Source of the DNA: an uncultured Gammaproteobacteria bacterium
GTDB taxonomy: Bacteria > Pseudomonadota > Gammaproteobacteria > Pseudomonadales > Pseudohongiellaceae
Length of the DNA stretch: 64,000 bases
Reading direction: 5' to 3'
Assembly (NCBI GenBank): GCA_913048385.1
Contig: CAJWVZ010000007.1
Coordinates: 1-64,000, forward strand
Positions 51,663 through 63,793 of this stretch are shown here, piece by piece; position 1 is the first letter of the stretch, and each line of letters opens with the position of its first letter. Below the pieces are notes generated by a model. That model saw only the letters and a program-made list of their open reading frames with translations, was not told where the DNA came from and did no database searches. A program made the translations under genes and the position numbers.

Positions 51663-52037
51663 GTGAAAGACGATAGACCAATTTATTTAAATTTGTTCCA
51701 GTATAAATGGCCGCTTGTGGCGATTGCTTCGATTTTGCACCGAGTTTCAGGAGTGGGTGTCTTTTTTGGGATCGGGGTTTTACTTTTTCTGCTCCAGGCT
51801 TCCCTTGAGTCTCAATCCAGTTTCGAACTAGTGCGTTCCAGTTTTCAGTCTCCTGGTTTAAAAATATTAATTTGGCTTATAGTTTCAGGTCTGATTTATC
51901 ACTTTGTTGCTGGTGTGAAACACTTAATTATGGATTGGGGCTTTGGCGAGGACTTGAGATCTGCGCACTTGGCGTCACAAGCAACCATCGCCGTTGCGAC
52001 GATCTCAAGTCTGCTTGCAGGGGTTTGGTTATGGTGA
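51663..52037 (+). CDS. sdhC: Succinate dehydrogenase cytochrome b556 subunit
   Basis: This 124-residue membrane anchor binds heme b and ubiquinone with SdhD. RPIYLNLFQYKWPLVAIASILHRVSGV at the N-terminus includes the conserved SILHRxSG quinone-site motif, and HFVAGVKHLIMDWG carries the heme His. There are three spans. GTG 51663 is chosen over GTG 51636: GAGGAG lies 9 bases before it and the resulting N-terminus matches the family. The stop overlaps the sdhD start. Confidence 0.93.
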   Translation: MKDDRPIYLNLFQYKWPLVAIASILHRVSGVGVFFGIGVLLFLLQASLESQSSFELVRSSFQSPGLKILIWLIVSGLIYHFVAGVKHLIMDWGFGEDLRSAHLASQATIAVATISSLLAGVWLW

Positions 52038-52399
52038 GTAGTGCAACTAATTTCAGCAGGTCCGGGCTGTCTGATTGGCTCATACAGCGAGCAAGCGCCG
52101 TGGTGCTGGGACTGTATGTCCTCGTTTTGGGTTGGGTGTTCGTGAGTTCGCCCTCATTGGAGTTTGCGGAGTGGAGCCTTTTATTTGATGGACTGTCGAT
52201 GAAAATAGGAACAAGTTTGGCACTATTAGCTTTGTGTGCTCACTCCTGGATTGGAATGTGGACGGTAGCCACCGACTATTTGACCAAATCTCATTTTGGT
52301 AGGCATGGAACCAGCCTCAGACTGAGTTTCCTCGGTTTTTGTATCATAGTGATTTTAGTCTACTTAGTTTGGGGTTTTCAGATCGTCTGGAGTAAATAA
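52031..52399 (+). CDS. sdhD: Succinate dehydrogenase membrane anchor subunit
   Basis: This 122-residue protein (E. coli 115) has three spans (AVVLGLYVLVLGWVFV, IGTSLALLALCAHSWIGMWTV, LGFCIIVILVYLVWGF). SDWLIQRASAVVLGLY is the family N-terminus, and HSWIGMWTVATDYL carries the heme His and the Asp-Tyr near the quinone. The ATG overlaps the last codons of sdhC; an open frame further upstream (51872) is antiphase overlap. sdhA follows with no gap. Confidence 0.93.
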   Translation: MVSSATNFSRSGLSDWLIQRASAVVLGLYVLVLGWVFVSSPSLEFAEWSLLFDGLSMKIGTSLALLALCAHSWIGMWTVATDYLTKSHFGRHGTSLRLSFLGFCIIVILVYLVWGFQIVWSK

Positions 52400-54163
52400 A
52401 TGCGAAACATATTTTTTGACGCGGTTATAGTTGGCGGTGGCGGTTCAGGTCTCCGGGCAGCGCTTCAACTATCTCAGTCAGGATACAAAACTGCAGTAAT
52501 TTCGAAGGTTTTCCCGACGAGATCGCACACGGTCTCCGCGCAAGGTGGGATCACATGTGCAATTGCCAGCGATGATCCTAATGACGACTGGCGATGGCAC
52601 ATGTACGACACTGTGAAAGGGTCAGATTATATCGGTGATCAGGACGCCATTGAATATATGTGTAGTGAAGGACCCCAGACAGTTTTTGAGCTCGAGCACA
52701 TGGGTTTACCATTTTCTCGTAATGATAACGGCAGGATTTATCAACGTCCGTTTGGCGGTCAGTCCAAGAGTTTTGGAAAGGGCGGGCAGGCTGCTCGCAC
52801 GTGTGCTGCTGCTGACAGAACCGGGCATGCGCTCTTGCATACGCTTTATCAAGGTAATTTGAAAAATAACACAGAGTTTTTAAACGAGTGGTATGCGGTC
52901 GACCTCATAAAGAATCAGGACCAGGTCGTGGTTGGAGTAATTGCAATTTGTATCGAAACTGGCGAAGTTGTTGCTATTAAATCAAAAGCTACTGTGTTTG
53001 CTACGGGCGGGGCGGGCCGTATTTACGCGTCGACAACCAATGCGCTGATTAACACGGGTGATGGAATTGGCATGGCAATCAGAGCAGGATTTCCAATGCA
53101 AGATATGGAGATGTGGCAATTTCATCCAACAGGTATCCATGGTGCCGGGACGTTAGTGACCGAAGGTTGTCGCGGTGAAGGGGGTTACCTGATTAATAAA
53201 GATGGCGAACGGTTCATGGAACGGTATGCGCCAAACGCAAAAGATCTAGCCGGCAGAGATGTCGTCGCCCGTTCAATGGTGATTGAGATACTTGAGGGGA
53301 GAGGGTGCGGAGAGGCGGGCGATCACGTGATGTTAAAATTGAATCATCTAGGGGAAGACGTTCTGAACGCAAAGCTCCCGGGGATTCTTGAGCTGTCCCG
53401 AACTTTCGCCCATGTTGATCCAGTCGAGGAACCTATTCCGGTTGTTCCGACCTGCCATTATATGATGGGCGGTATTCCGACTAACGTTAACGGCGAGGCA
53501 TTAACTCTATCTGAAGACGGAACGTGCCGGCCTGTGCAAGGGCTCTATGCTGTGGGTGAAGCCGCATGTGTATCGGTCCATGGGGCGAATCGTCTAGGAG
53601 GCAACAGCCTTCTTGATTTAGTGGTTTTCGGTCGAGCTGCAGGGAAGCACATTCAGGAAGTTTTAGAGCAGGGTGTTGAGCAGCGGATTGCAACTGAAAG
53701 TGATATTGAAATAGCAATGTCGCGTTTGCGAACGCTGAATGAAAGTAATAATGGGGAGAGTGTTCCAGCTCTGCGTTCAGAGCTTCAATCTGTCATGCAA
53801 AATTATTTCGGAGTTTTCCGCAAAGGCGACTTTATGAAAGAAGGAATCAAGAAGCTGGAGTCTCTTCGCGAACGGATTGGGAATGTGCACCTTATTGATA
53901 AAACTAACACTTTTAATACTGCGCGCATTGAAGCTCTCGAGCTTCAAAATCTCTTGGAGGTAGCAGACGCGACTGCTATATCAGCAGAGGCTAGGACCGA
54001 AAGTAGGGGAGCTCACGCGCGGGACGATTTTCGAGAAAGAGATGATGAAAATTGGTTGTGTCACTCGATTTATAATCCCAGAGACAAGAGTATTGGAAAA
54101 AGAGACGTAAATTTTTCACCGAAGCAAGTGGATACGTTTGAGCCGATGGCTAGAACTTATTAG
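52400..54163 (+). CDS. sdhA: Succinate dehydrogenase flavoprotein subunit
   Basis: This 587-residue subunit (E. coli 588) oxidises succinate to fumarate with covalent FAD. Dinucleotide motif [14 protein letters not shown] lies near residue 11. The FAD-linking His is in [11 protein letters not shown] near 46. Substrate-site blocks are [21 protein letters not shown] near 240 and the Arg in GRDVVARSM near 284. [22 protein letters not shown] lies near 393. The C-terminal [17 protein letters not shown] is intact. It starts immediately after the sdhD stop. Confidence 0.98.
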   Translation: MRNIFFDAVIVGGGGSGLRAALQLSQSGYKTAVISKVFPTRSHTVSAQGGITCAIASDDPNDDWRWHMYDTVKGSDYIGDQDAIEYMCSEGPQTVFELEHMGLPFSRNDNGRIYQRPFGGQSKSFGKGGQAARTCAAADRTGHALLHTLYQGNLKNNTEFLNEWYAVDLIKNQDQVVVGVIAICIETGEVVAIKSKATVFATGGAGRIYASTTNALINTGDGIGMAIRAGFPMQDMEMWQFHPTGIHGAGTLVTEGCRGEGGYLINKDGERFMERYAPNAKDLAGRDVVARSMVIEILEGRGCGEAGDHVMLKLNHLGEDVLNAKLPGILELSRTFAHVDPVEEPIPVVPTCHYMMGGIPTNVNGEALTLSEDGTCRPVQGLYAVGEAACVSVHGANRLGGNSLLDLVVFGRAAGKHIQEVLEQGVEQRIATESDIEIAMSRLRTLNESNNGESVPALRSELQSVMQNYFGVFRKGDFMKEGIKKLESLRERIGNVHLIDKTNTFNTARIEALELQNLLEVADATAISAEARTESRGAHARDDFRERDDENWLCHSIYNPRDKSIGKRDVNFSPKQVDTFEPMARTY

Positions 54164-54240
54164 AAAGTTGTCTATATCTGTTTGCAGAAGGGTAAGGCAG
54201 AGGTCTTACGACTGCGATTGTAAAAAGAGGAAAGGCTAGC

Positions 54241-54948
54241 ATGTTACTGAGCATTTACAGATATAACCCTGAAACTGATTTAAAGCCGCGAATGGTCGAT
54301 TTGCAGATCGAAATCCCTGAGGGCAAAGACCTGATGGTTCTTGATGTGCTCGCCCTAGCAAAGGAGCAGGACCCCTCAATTACGTATCGACGTTCTTGCC
54401 GAGAAGGCGTTTGCGGTTCTGACGGAATGAACATTAATGGCGCGAACGGGTTGGCTTGCATCACGCCGTTGTCTGACGCTGTCAAGCCGGGCAAAGCGCT
54501 GGTTCTTAGACCTTTGCCTGGGCTCCCAGTTATTCGCGATCTGATCGTTGATATGTCTGCCTTTTACAAGCAATTTGAAAAAGTTAAGCCTTTTTTAATT
54601 AATAATGATGCTTTGCCGGCCATTGAGAGGTTGCAGTCTCCTGAGGAGAGGGCAAAGCTTGATGGGCTCTACGAGTGTATTTTGTGTGCTTGTTGTACAA
54701 CGAGTTGTCCGTCTTTTTGGTGGAATCCTGATAAATTTATCGGGCCTGCAGGCTTGCTGCAAGCGTATCGGTTTTTAGCCGATAGTCGTGACAATGCTGA
54801 GACTGAGCGCTTATCAAATTTAGAAGACCCGTTCAGCGTTTTTCGGTGCCGAGGAGTAATGAACTGTGTTTCAGTTTGCCCAAAAGGTTTAAATCCCACC
54901 AGAGCTATTGGTCACATTAAATCGATGCTAATTGAAAATAACGCTTAA
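54241..54948 (+). CDS. sdhB: Succinate dehydrogenase iron-sulfur subunit
   Basis: This 235-residue subunit (E. coli 238) passes electrons to quinone through three clusters. [2Fe-2S] ligands: SCREGVCGSDGMNINGANGLAC (about residues 54-75). [4Fe-4S]: CILCACCTTSCP near 146. [3Fe-4S]: CRGVMNCVSVCPKGLNP near 203. It starts 77 bases after sdhA. No ligand is missing. Confidence 0.98.
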   Translation: MLLSIYRYNPETDLKPRMVDLQIEIPEGKDLMVLDVLALAKEQDPSITYRRSCREGVCGSDGMNINGANGLACITPLSDAVKPGKALVLRPLPGLPVIRDLIVDMSAFYKQFEKVKPFLINNDALPAIERLQSPEERAKLDGLYECILCACCTTSCPSFWWNPDKFIGPAGLLQAYRFLADSRDNAETERLSNLEDPFSVFRCRGVMNCVSVCPKGLNPTRAIGHIKSMLIENNA

Positions 54949-55012
54949 ACTGGGTTTACTAGAAAATAAAATTTCCGCCTCACGTTAAGCACAATCTGGA
55001 GAGCTCGCAGCA

Positions 55013-57865
55013 ATGGAATCGATGGACAACACAGCAATGGAAGCTCTGTGGCGCACGGGCCACCTTTCTGGTGGAAATTCTGAATATGTGGAAGCACTAT
55101 ACGAAACGTTCTTAGTTAGACCGGATCAGATCTCTGAAGAGTGGAGGAATTTTTTTTCCTCGCTCGACCATGTTGGCTCTGCCAACTGTGAAGAGGTCTC
55201 TCATGCCGCCATCAAAGAGCTTTTTGTTTCTCTTGGAAGGAATCGATCCCCAGGCCGAACTCATGACGCTGGGGTTGCCGTCGACTCTATACATGCCGGC
55301 AAGCAAGTCAACATACCTCATCTTATTAGCTCCTATCGAGTGAGAGGGCATCAAAAAGCAAGTCTGGACCCACTCGGAATTATGCATCGCGAAAAGGTCC
55401 CCGATCTCGAGCTTGCGTTCCATGACTTTTCATCGCTGGACTTAGGCTCTGAGTTTCAAACTGCTTCTCTATTCTCCTCCGACGAAATGGCGTCCCTGCA
55501 AGATATCGTAGATACGCTTGAGCGGATTTATTGTGGGTCGATTGGCTATGAATATATGCACATTGTTAACCTCGAAGAAAAGCAGTGGATTCAGTCTAGA
55601 ATCGAATCAAATAGGGGTTATTTTGGTTTTGCGTCTGACGTTCGACTTCATCTTCTCGAAAGACTGACAGCTGCGGAAGGGCTCGAAAAACATTTAGACT
55701 CGAAGTATCCGGGCACTAAGCGGTTTGGGCTTGAGGGCGGTGAAAGCTTAATTCCAGCACTTGATGAAATAGTGCAGCGAGCAGGGAGTCTCGGTACCAA
55801 AGAGATCGTTTTGGGTATGGCCCACAGGGGACGGTTAAATGTTCTGGTGAATCTGCTGGGTAAGAACCCTGCAGAGTTATTCGATGAATTTGAAGGACGA
55901 GCTGTTTACGAAAGCTCGGGGGACGTAAAGTATCACCAAGGGTTTTCGTCAAACATCATGACCTCCGGAGGCGAAGTCCATATGGCATTGGCATTTAACC
56001 CGTCACATTTGGAAATAGTTGCGCCTGTTGTTGAAGGGTCTGTGCGAGCTCGTCAAGTTCGAAGGGAAAATGTTGGTGGTGAGCAAGTCTTGCCAATTAT
56101 CATTCACGGGGACGCTGCTTTTGCCGGGCAAGGCGTGGTGATGGAAACCTTTCAAATGTCGCAAACGAGAGGTTATCTAACAGGCGGCACTATTCACATA
56201 ATCGTTAACAATCAGGTTGGATTTACCACCAGTCGTCAGGATGATGCTCGATCAACGGAGTACTGCACCGATGTCGCGCGCATGGTGCAAGCGCCAATCT
56301 TTCACGTGAACGCTGACGATCCTGAAGCAGTTTTATTTGTCACTCAACTAGCTCTGGAGTTTCGTAACAGCTTCAAAAAAGATGTTGTTATTGATTTAGT
56401 GTGCTACCGCCGCCGAGGTCACAACGAGACTGATGAGCCGAGTTCAACGCAGCCGATTATGTATCATGCGGTGAAGCAGCATAAGTCAACGAGAGTTCTT
56501 TATGCAGAAAAGCTCGCGGAACTTGGGTTGATGACAAAATCCGAATCTGATGAGCTGAATAAGGCCTATCGTGATGCGTTGGATACCGGTGAACACGTTG
56601 TAAAAAGCTTAGTCAAGGAGTCTTCGGTCGAGTTGTTTATCGATTGGAGCCCTTATATTGGGCACAAGTGGAGCTCTCATTATAACACTTCGATGCCGCT
56701 TGAGAACTTGAAGGCCCTTGCTCGAAAATTGACCGAGCTCCCAAAAAACTTCTCTCTTCAACGTCAGGTCAGTAAGGTTATTGCAGATAGAGCTGCAATG
56801 GCTGACGGCAAACTACCTATAGATTGGGGGTTCGCTGAGAGTCTTGCGTATGCAACTATTTTGACAAGTGGTAATTCTGTACGCATCACCGGGCAAGATG
56901 TTGGTCGAGGAACATTTTCCCATCGCCATGCTGTTCTCCATGATCAAAAAACAGGTGATGCTTATATTCCATTGCAAGAATTGCAATCGGATCAGAGTCG
57001 ATTTCGAATTTATGATTCTCTATTATCCGAGGCAGCGGTTCTGGCTTTTGAATATGGGTATGCGACCACAGTGCCAAATGCGTTGGTTGTATGGGAAGCG
57101 CAATTTGGAGATTTCGCTAATTCTGCCCAGGTCGTCATAGACCAGTTTATAACCAGCGGAGAGCATAAGTGGCAACGCCTTTGTGGTTTAACTCTTTTGT
57201 TGCCTCACGGGTACGAAGGTCAAGGTCCCGAGCACTCGTCTGCACGGCTTGAGAGGTTTTTACAGTTATGTGCTGAACATAATATACAAGTGTGTTTGCC
57301 AACTACGTCGGCCCAAGTTTTTCACATGCTTAGAAAACAAGTGTTGTGTCCCATGCGAAAGCCTTTAATTGTTATGTCGCCAAAAAGCCTTTTAAGACAT
57401 AAAGAAACCACATCCACGCTCGAGGATTTAGCTGAAGGTAGCTTTAAAGTTGTCTTAGATGAAATTGATGAGATTGAGCCGAAAGAGGTGCGAAAGGTGA
57501 TTGTTTGCTCTGGCAAGGTTTTTTATGATCTGCTGAAGACGAGACGAGAAAAAAATATAAAGGACATCGCAATTGTTCGACTCGAGCAGCTGTATCCATT
57601 TCCGCACGACGAATATCGTGAAACGCTCAAACGCTATGGTAATGTTGAGGAAGTTGTCTGGTGCCAAGAAGAGCCAAGGAACCAAGGCGCTTGGTATTCC
57701 AGCCAACATCATTTCTTCCGAGGTGTTAATGAAGCCTATGATGGGCTCACGTTGGGGTATGCTGGGCGTGAAGCATCTGCTGCTGCCGCAGCAGGTTATG
57801 CGGCTCTTCATTTGAGGCAGCAGGAAGAGTTTATCGATGATGCTTTGAGTATCGGAAAGGTTTGA
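55013..57865 (+). CDS. sucA: 2-oxoglutarate dehydrogenase E1 component
   Basis: This 950-residue thiamine-diphosphate decarboxylase (E. coli 933) begins the 2-oxoglutarate dehydrogenase reaction. ISSYRVRGHQKASLDPLG lies near residue 104, the ThDP site AHRGRLNVLVNLLGKNPAELF near 272 and GDAAFAGQGVVMET near 363 with the GDG-type Mg motif. VVIDLVCYRRRGHNETDEPSSTQP lies near 455. The C-terminal transketolase half includes LLLPHGYEGQGPEHSSARLERFLQ. GGAG is 11 bases before ATG; ATG 55022 is an alternative start. Confidence 0.97.
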   Translation: MESMDNTAMEALWRTGHLSGGNSEYVEALYETFLVRPDQISEEWRNFFSSLDHVGSANCEEVSHAAIKELFVSLGRNRSPGRTHDAGVAVDSIHAGKQVNIPHLISSYRVRGHQKASLDPLGIMHREKVPDLELAFHDFSSLDLGSEFQTASLFSSDEMASLQDIVDTLERIYCGSIGYEYMHIVNLEEKQWIQSRIESNRGYFGFASDVRLHLLERLTAAEGLEKHLDSKYPGTKRFGLEGGESLIPALDEIVQRAGSLGTKEIVLGMAHRGRLNVLVNLLGKNPAELFDEFEGRAVYESSGDVKYHQGFSSNIMTSGGEVHMALAFNPSHLEIVAPVVEGSVRARQVRRENVGGEQVLPIIIHGDAAFAGQGVVMETFQMSQTRGYLTGGTIHIIVNNQVGFTTSRQDDARSTEYCTDVARMVQAPIFHVNADDPEAVLFVTQLALEFRNSFKKDVVIDLVCYRRRGHNETDEPSSTQPIMYHAVKQHKSTRVLYAEKLAELGLMTKSESDELNKAYRDALDTGEHVVKSLVKESSVELFIDWSPYIGHKWSSHYNTSMPLENLKALARKLTELPKNFSLQRQVSKVIADRAAMADGKLPIDWGFAESLAYATILTSGNSVRITGQDVGRGTFSHRHAVLHDQKTGDAYIPLQELQSDQSRFRIYDSLLSEAAVLAFEYGYATTVPNALVVWEAQFGDFANSAQVVIDQFITSGEHKWQRLCGLTLLLPHGYEGQGPEHSSARLERFLQLCAEHNIQVCLPTTSAQVFHMLRKQVLCPMRKPLIVMSPKSLLRHKETTSTLEDLAEGSFKVVLDEIDEIEPKEVRKVIVCSGKVFYDLLKTRREKNIKDIAIVRLEQLYPFPHDEYRETLKRYGNVEEVVWCQEEPRNQGAWYSSQHHFFRGVNEAYDGLTLGYAGREASAAAAAGYAALHLRQQEEFIDDALSIGKV

Positions 57866-57902
57866 AACAAAGTTTTGACGAGGAATTAAAAAAGGAATCA
57901 AC

Positions 57903-59081
57903 ATGACAATTGAAATAAAGGCTCCGACCCTACCCGAATCGGTCCCGGACGGCACGATCGCTACGTGGCATAAAAGTGTTGGAGATCCAGTTTCTCGAGA
58001 TGAGCTTTTGGTTGATATTGAGACGGACAAGGTCGTAATAGAAGTTGTTTCGCCTACTGACGGGGTGCTCAACGAGATACTCAAGGTCACTGGGGACACA
58101 ATTGTAAGTAATCAAGCGATCGCTACTGTTGCTGCACAAGATATTTCAAGCGTCGAGCCCGAAGATCATTCAAAAACGGTTGATGAAGAAGAAAAACCTC
58201 AGGTGGAAATTTCAAATTCTGCGCCCAGTCCGTCTGCAAAAAAATTAATGGCAGAGAACAATTTAACAAGTGATGTGGTAGATGGCACCGGAAAGAGTGG
58301 AAGAATCACCAAGGAAGACGTTTTAGGTGCAATTTACAAAACTGAACTTAGCAGTGATACGCAAGCCTCGTCCTCGGGAAGGATTGAGGAACGTGTTCCA
58401 ATGAGCCGGCTCCGCTCACGTGTTGCGGAAAGGTTGCTTCATGCCACTCAATCAACAGCCATGTTGACAACATTTAATGAAATCAACATGTCTCCGGTAA
58501 TGGAAATCAGGAACCGGTACAAGAGTGAATTTGAGAAAGCGCATGATGGAGTGCGTCTTGGATTTATGTCGTTTTTTGTTAGGGCCGCAATTGAAGCTCT
58601 CAAGCGATTCCCCGCGGTAAACGCCTCCCTAGATGAGCAGGATATTGTTTATCATGGTTATCAAGATATAGGTATTGCAGTTTCCTCTCCGCGCGGTTTA
58701 GTAGTGCCAGTTATACGCGATGCTGATCATTTGGGGCTTGCTTCTATTGAGCAAAAAATTAGTGAGTTTGGAGAAAAAGCGCGTGACGGAAAGCTTTCGA
58801 TTGATGAAATGACTGGAGGAACTTTTTCTATTTCCAATGGTGGAGTATTCGGCTCACTTCTATCCACGCCAATTTTAAATCCACCTCAAACTGCTATTTT
58901 AGGAATGCATAAAATTCAGGATCGGGTTATGGCTGTTGATGGGGAGGTCAAGATTCTACCAATGATGTACTTGGCTTTGTCATATGATCATCGCATGATC
59001 GATGGGAAGGAGGCTGTAATGTTTCTTGTAGCGATCAAGGAGCTTCTTGAGGATCCAATTAGATTGGTTTTAGAACTTTAA
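57903..59081 (+). CDS. sucB: 2-oxoglutarate dehydrogenase E2 (dihydrolipoyl succinyltransferase)
   Basis: This 392-residue core subunit has one lipoyl domain ([19 protein letters not shown], lipoylated Lys in [11 protein letters not shown] near residue 43), an acidic linker, the E3/E1-binding domain ([31 protein letters not shown], about 110-140) and the catalytic acyltransferase domain. That domain ends [20 protein letters not shown], with the His and Asp of the active site near 363. It starts 37 bases after sucA. Confidence 0.97.
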   Translation: MTIEIKAPTLPESVPDGTIATWHKSVGDPVSRDELLVDIETDKVVIEVVSPTDGVLNEILKVTGDTIVSNQAIATVAAQDISSVEPEDHSKTVDEEEKPQVEISNSAPSPSAKKLMAENNLTSDVVDGTGKSGRITKEDVLGAIYKTELSSDTQASSSGRIEERVPMSRLRSRVAERLLHATQSTAMLTTFNEINMSPVMEIRNRYKSEFEKAHDGVRLGFMSFFVRAAIEALKRFPAVNASLDEQDIVYHGYQDIGIAVSSPRGLVVPVIRDADHLGLASIEQKISEFGEKARDGKLSIDEMTGGTFSISNGGVFGSLLSTPILNPPQTAILGMHKIQDRVMAVDGEVKILPMMYLALSYDHRMIDGKEAVMFLVAIKELLEDPIRLVLEL

Positions 59082-59095
59082 TTCAAAATAAGTAA

Positions 59096-60556
<1,461 letters not shown>

Positions 60557-60619
60557 CGATTGTTGCAGTAATCCTCCGACGATGAACTATTTATATTCTT
60601 CTTAAACAAGGGATTTTTA

Positions 60620-61789
60620 ATGAATTTACACGAATATCAGGCAAAGAAGTTGTTTGCAGACTACGACCTACCTGTCTCGAAAGGGATTGCCGTTGATGCC
60701 GCAGCGGATGCAAAAACAGCCGCTGAAACTCTTGGTGGCGATAAGTGGGTGGTCAAGGCACAAGTCCATGCAGGTGGTCGAGGCAAGGCAGGAGGTGTAG
60801 AGCTCGTAAATTCTCCGATTGAGGCTGAAGAGTTTGCGAATCGATGGCTTGGTAAGAATTTAGTGACCTATCAAACTGACGTTAAAGGTCAGCCTGTAAG
60901 TAAAATTCTGGTTGAGGAATGTACTGACATAGCAGAGGAGTTATATCTCGGTGCGGTAGTTGATCGCTCTACACGCCGAATAGTTTTCATGGCCTCAACA
61001 GAGGGTGGAGTTGAGATTGAAAAAGTTGCACATGAATCTCCTGAGAAAATCTTGAAAGCAGTGATTGACCCGCTATCGGGAGCGTCCGATTATCAAGGTC
61101 GAGAGTTGGCCTTTAAATTGGGGCTCAACAAAGAGCAAATTAAAGAGTTCACGAAACTGTTTCTTAATCTTGCCCAGCTTTTCCAAGACTTGGATCTGGC
61201 GTTGCTAGAGATCAATCCTCTCGTAATTTCAAAATCCGGCAACTTAATTTGTCTTGATGGGAAAATTAACGCGGACGGAAACGCGCTGTATCGTCAGCCA
61301 GGTCTGCAAACGATGCGAGATCCAAGTCAGGAGGATGCTCGTGAAGCTGCGGCTGCAGAATGGGAGCTTAATTATGTAGCTCTTGATGGCAACATAGGGT
61401 GTATGGTTAATGGTGCAGGATTAGCTATGGGCACGATGGATATCGTCCAGCTGCATGGAGGAAGTCCAGCTAATTTTCTTGATGTTGGTGGCGGCGCCAC
61501 AAAAGAGCGAGTCACTGAAGCTTTTAAACTTATCTTGTCAGATGAAAAAGTTGAGGCTGTCCTTGTTAATATTTTTGGCGGAATTGTTCGCTGTGATTTG
61601 ATCGCCGAGGGCGTCATTGGCGCAGTGAAGGAAGTTGGCGTTGCGGTTCCTGTGGTTGTCAGGTTAGAGGGAAATAACGCAGACGTTGGGCGAGCGGTTT
61701 TAGATAAAAGTGGCCTTAATATAATTGCGGCATCGAGTCTTTCCGATGCAGCTGAAAAAGTTGTCGCAGCAGCGGGTGGAAGCAAATGA
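60620..61789 (+). CDS. sucC: Succinyl-CoA synthetase beta subunit (ADP-forming)
   Basis: This 389-residue ATP-grasp subunit (E. coli 388) starts [18 protein letters not shown]. Other blocks: [18 protein letters not shown] near residue 46, [35 protein letters not shown] near 193 and [19 protein letters not shown] near 316. It pairs with SucD to convert succinyl-CoA to succinate with nucleotide phosphorylation. The stop overlaps the sucD ATG by four bases (ATGA). Confidence 0.97.
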   Translation: MNLHEYQAKKLFADYDLPVSKGIAVDAAADAKTAAETLGGDKWVVKAQVHAGGRGKAGGVELVNSPIEAEEFANRWLGKNLVTYQTDVKGQPVSKILVEECTDIAEELYLGAVVDRSTRRIVFMASTEGGVEIEKVAHESPEKILKAVIDPLSGASDYQGRELAFKLGLNKEQIKEFTKLFLNLAQLFQDLDLALLEINPLVISKSGNLICLDGKINADGNALYRQPGLQTMRDPSQEDAREAAAAEWELNYVALDGNIGCMVNGAGLAMGTMDIVQLHGGSPANFLDVGGGATKERVTEAFKLILSDEKVEAVLVNIFGGIVRCDLIAEGVIGAVKEVGVAVPVVVRLEGNNADVGRAVLDKSGLNIIAASSLSDAAEKVVAAAGGSK

Positions 61790-62658
61790 GTATTCTTATA
61801 AATAGTGAGACAAAAGTGATTTGCCAGGGTTTTACCGGCTCCCAGGGTACTTTTCATTCTGAGCAAGCAATAGAATACGGAACTAAAATGGTTGGAGGTG
61901 TTACACCAGGAAAAGGCGGCCAAAAGCACTTGGGGCTTCCGGTTTACAATACCGTAGCTGAGGCCTACGAGGAGACTCAAGCCGATGCGTCTGTTATCTA
62001 TGTGCCGGCACCATTCTGTAAAGACTCAATACTTGAAGCGGCTAACTCAAATATAAAGTTAATTGTTTGTATAACAGAAGGCATCCCTACCTTGGATATG
62101 TTGGTAGCAAAAGCACGTTGTGACCAGCTTGGTGTCCGTATTATCGGACCAAATTGTCCAGGCGTTATCACCCCTGGACAGAGTAAAATAGGTATTATGC
62201 CGGGACATATTCACATGCCTGGAAAAGTTGGTATTGTTTCTCGCTCGGGAACACTGACATACGAGGCTGTGAAGCAGACAAGTGACTACGGTTTTGGCCA
62301 ATCATCATGTGTAGGAATCGGTGGAGATCCAATTCCGGGATCAAACTTTATCGATGTCTTGGAATTGTTCGAATCCGATTTTCAAACTGAAGCGATTGTA
62401 ATGATCGGAGAAATTGGCGGCACCGCTGAAGAGGAGGCAGCTGCTTACATAAAGAAACACATAACTAAGCCGGTTGTGTCCTACATTGCAGGCGTAACAG
62501 CCCCACCGGGAAAAAGGATGGGGCATGCTGGAGCGATTATTTCCGGTGGAAAAGGAACGGCCGATGAAAAATTCTCGGCGTTACAAGATGCTGGGGTCAA
62601 GACAGTGCGCAGCTTGGCTGAGATTGGTGAAGGCCTAAAAGAAATCACAAATTGGTAA
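61786..62658 (+). CDS. sucD: Succinyl-CoA synthetase alpha subunit
   Basis: This 290-residue subunit (E. coli 289) has CoA-binding [16 protein letters not shown] near residue 14, [20 protein letters not shown] near 122 and the phosphorylated His in [18 protein letters not shown] near 246. It overlaps sucC by four bases and completes the nine-gene sdh-suc series. Confidence 0.97.
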   Translation: MSILINSETKVICQGFTGSQGTFHSEQAIEYGTKMVGGVTPGKGGQKHLGLPVYNTVAEAYEETQADASVIYVPAPFCKDSILEAANSNIKLIVCITEGIPTLDMLVAKARCDQLGVRIIGPNCPGVITPGQSKIGIMPGHIHMPGKVGIVSRSGTLTYEAVKQTSDYGFGQSSCVGIGGDPIPGSNFIDVLELFESDFQTEAIVMIGEIGGTAEEEAAAYIKKHITKPVVSYIAGVTAPPGKRMGHAGAIISGGKGTADEKFSALQDAGVKTVRSLAEIGEGLKEITNW

Positions 62659-62989
62659 TTTTTTCAAATTAAAAACCGCTTCACATCTGGTGCTTTTGTG
62701 ATATTCTTTGGTCGCGAATCCCACAGAAATTGGGGTTTTGAAGCTTGGATTTTGAACATTTTTATGGCTTAATCCTTGGGTGTTTGAGTAAATGATTTCT
62801 TTTTGAATATCTGACGAGAATTCCTAGCAAACTGATTGAAGTGCCTACAAAATCATGATCACTTTTGGCCGCTTAAGTAAGCGGCCGATTTCAATCTGCG
62901 GTCTAAATAGGTTATGCAAGTTTTGTGTCTCGTAAGAAGCTCGATTAGGCATCAAGATAAATATAATTAAAAACAATATAGGATGGCAC
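62659..62989. other. 331-base intergenic region after sucD
   Basis: No gene is visible between sucD and the DUF3450 gene. The region holds one GC-rich hairpin (62867-62886, listed separately) and should contain the promoter of the DUF3450-ExbB locus. A/T-rich sequence (AAATATAATTAAAAACAATATAGG) lies just before the start. The AGG there serves as a ribosome site. Confidence 0.5.
62867..62886 (+). terminator. GC-rich hairpin, possible terminator
   Basis: A perfect 8-base-pair stem (GGCCGCTT / AAGCGGCC) with tetraloop AAGT lies 208 bases after the sucD stop. It is followed by GATTTC, which is a poor U tract. On the opposite strand it is followed by AAAAG. It could end sdh-suc transcription or be part of the next leader. 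Confidence 0.4.
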
Positions 62990-63793
62990 ATGAAAAATCG
63001 TCGAATTACCAACCTGCTTTTCTCAGGTCTTGCCTGTGCGCTAGTGATCACGAGTCCTAGCCTACGCGCGGCTGAGATTCTCATTGATAGTTCTATCTTA
63101 GATCAGGCTATGGATGTTATCGGAGCAAAATACTCCGCATCCGCATCTACGCAAGAAGAGATTAGTAGATTAGCAAACTCCGCTAGTTCAACTTACGAGG
63201 AATTTAAAGCGGAGAACGATAACTTGGAGGCGCTTCTCGTTTTAAATGCGGGATTTCGACGATCTATCTCCATTCAAGAAGATAATATTGAGGCTCTGGA
63301 CGAGTCCATCGCAAACGTTGAGGTAGTAACTCGAGAAATCCCTCTACTAATGGATAAAATGCTCTCAAGTGCGGAGCAGTTTATCTCGTTAGATTTTCCG
63401 TTTCTTGTGGACGAACGTGCCAACAGATTGGCCTTTGCGAAGGCCGCCATAGAAAACCCTGACGTATCGATTGCTGAAAAGTTCAGACAGGTTCTCCAGA
63501 TATATCAGGTGGAAAATAGTTATGGGCGGACTGTTGAAACTTATGCTGATAGCATTGAGATTGCTGGAATAACGAGAGATGTAGAGATCGTTAGAATCGG
63601 TCGTGTTGCCTTGATGTATCAGACAACTGACCGTCAGGTCACTGGAACGTGGGATAACAATGCACGACAGTGGGTCGAGCTCCCAGCTGGTCAGTACAGG
63701 ACAGCAGCACAATCTGCTATTAAAGTGGCTTCTGGACTCGACGCTGCCAAAATGCTTGAGATGCCAATTATCGCGCCGGAGAATGTACAGTGA
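62990..63793 (+). CDS. DUF3450 family periplasmic protein
   Basis: This 267-residue protein has a signal peptide (LLFSGLACALVITSPSLRAAE, ending near residue 28), a long coiled-coil-like region (about 45-120, SRLANSASSTYEEFKAENDNLEALLVL) and a C-terminal domain with VRIGRVALMYQTTD and GTWDNNARQWVELP. It matches the DUF3450 family, which is typically encoded just upstream of ExbB/TolQ-like and TonB genes in gammaproteobacteria. The next gene starts on its stop codon (GTGA), which fits that locus. Confidence 0.85.
   Translation: MKNRRITNLLFSGLACALVITSPSLRAAEILIDSSILDQAMDVIGAKYSASASTQEEISRLANSASSTYEEFKAENDNLEALLVLNAGFRRSISIQEDNIEALDESIANVEVVTREIPLLMDKMLSSAEQFISLDFPFLVDERANRLAFAKAAIENPDVSIAEKFRQVLQIYQVENSYGRTVETYADSIEIAGITRDVEIVRIGRVALMYQTTDRQVTGTWDNNARQWVELPAGQYRTAAQSAIKVASGLDAAKMLEMPIIAPENVQ

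Noticed and set aside
57455-58099. 214-residue minus-strand frame
   Set aside because: Antisense to the sucA end and sucB start, with low-complexity Ser/Ile composition; a shadow frame.
61372-61980. 202-residue minus-strand frame
   Set aside because: Antisense to sucC/sucD, rich in Pro/Thr/Ser; a shadow of conserved genes.
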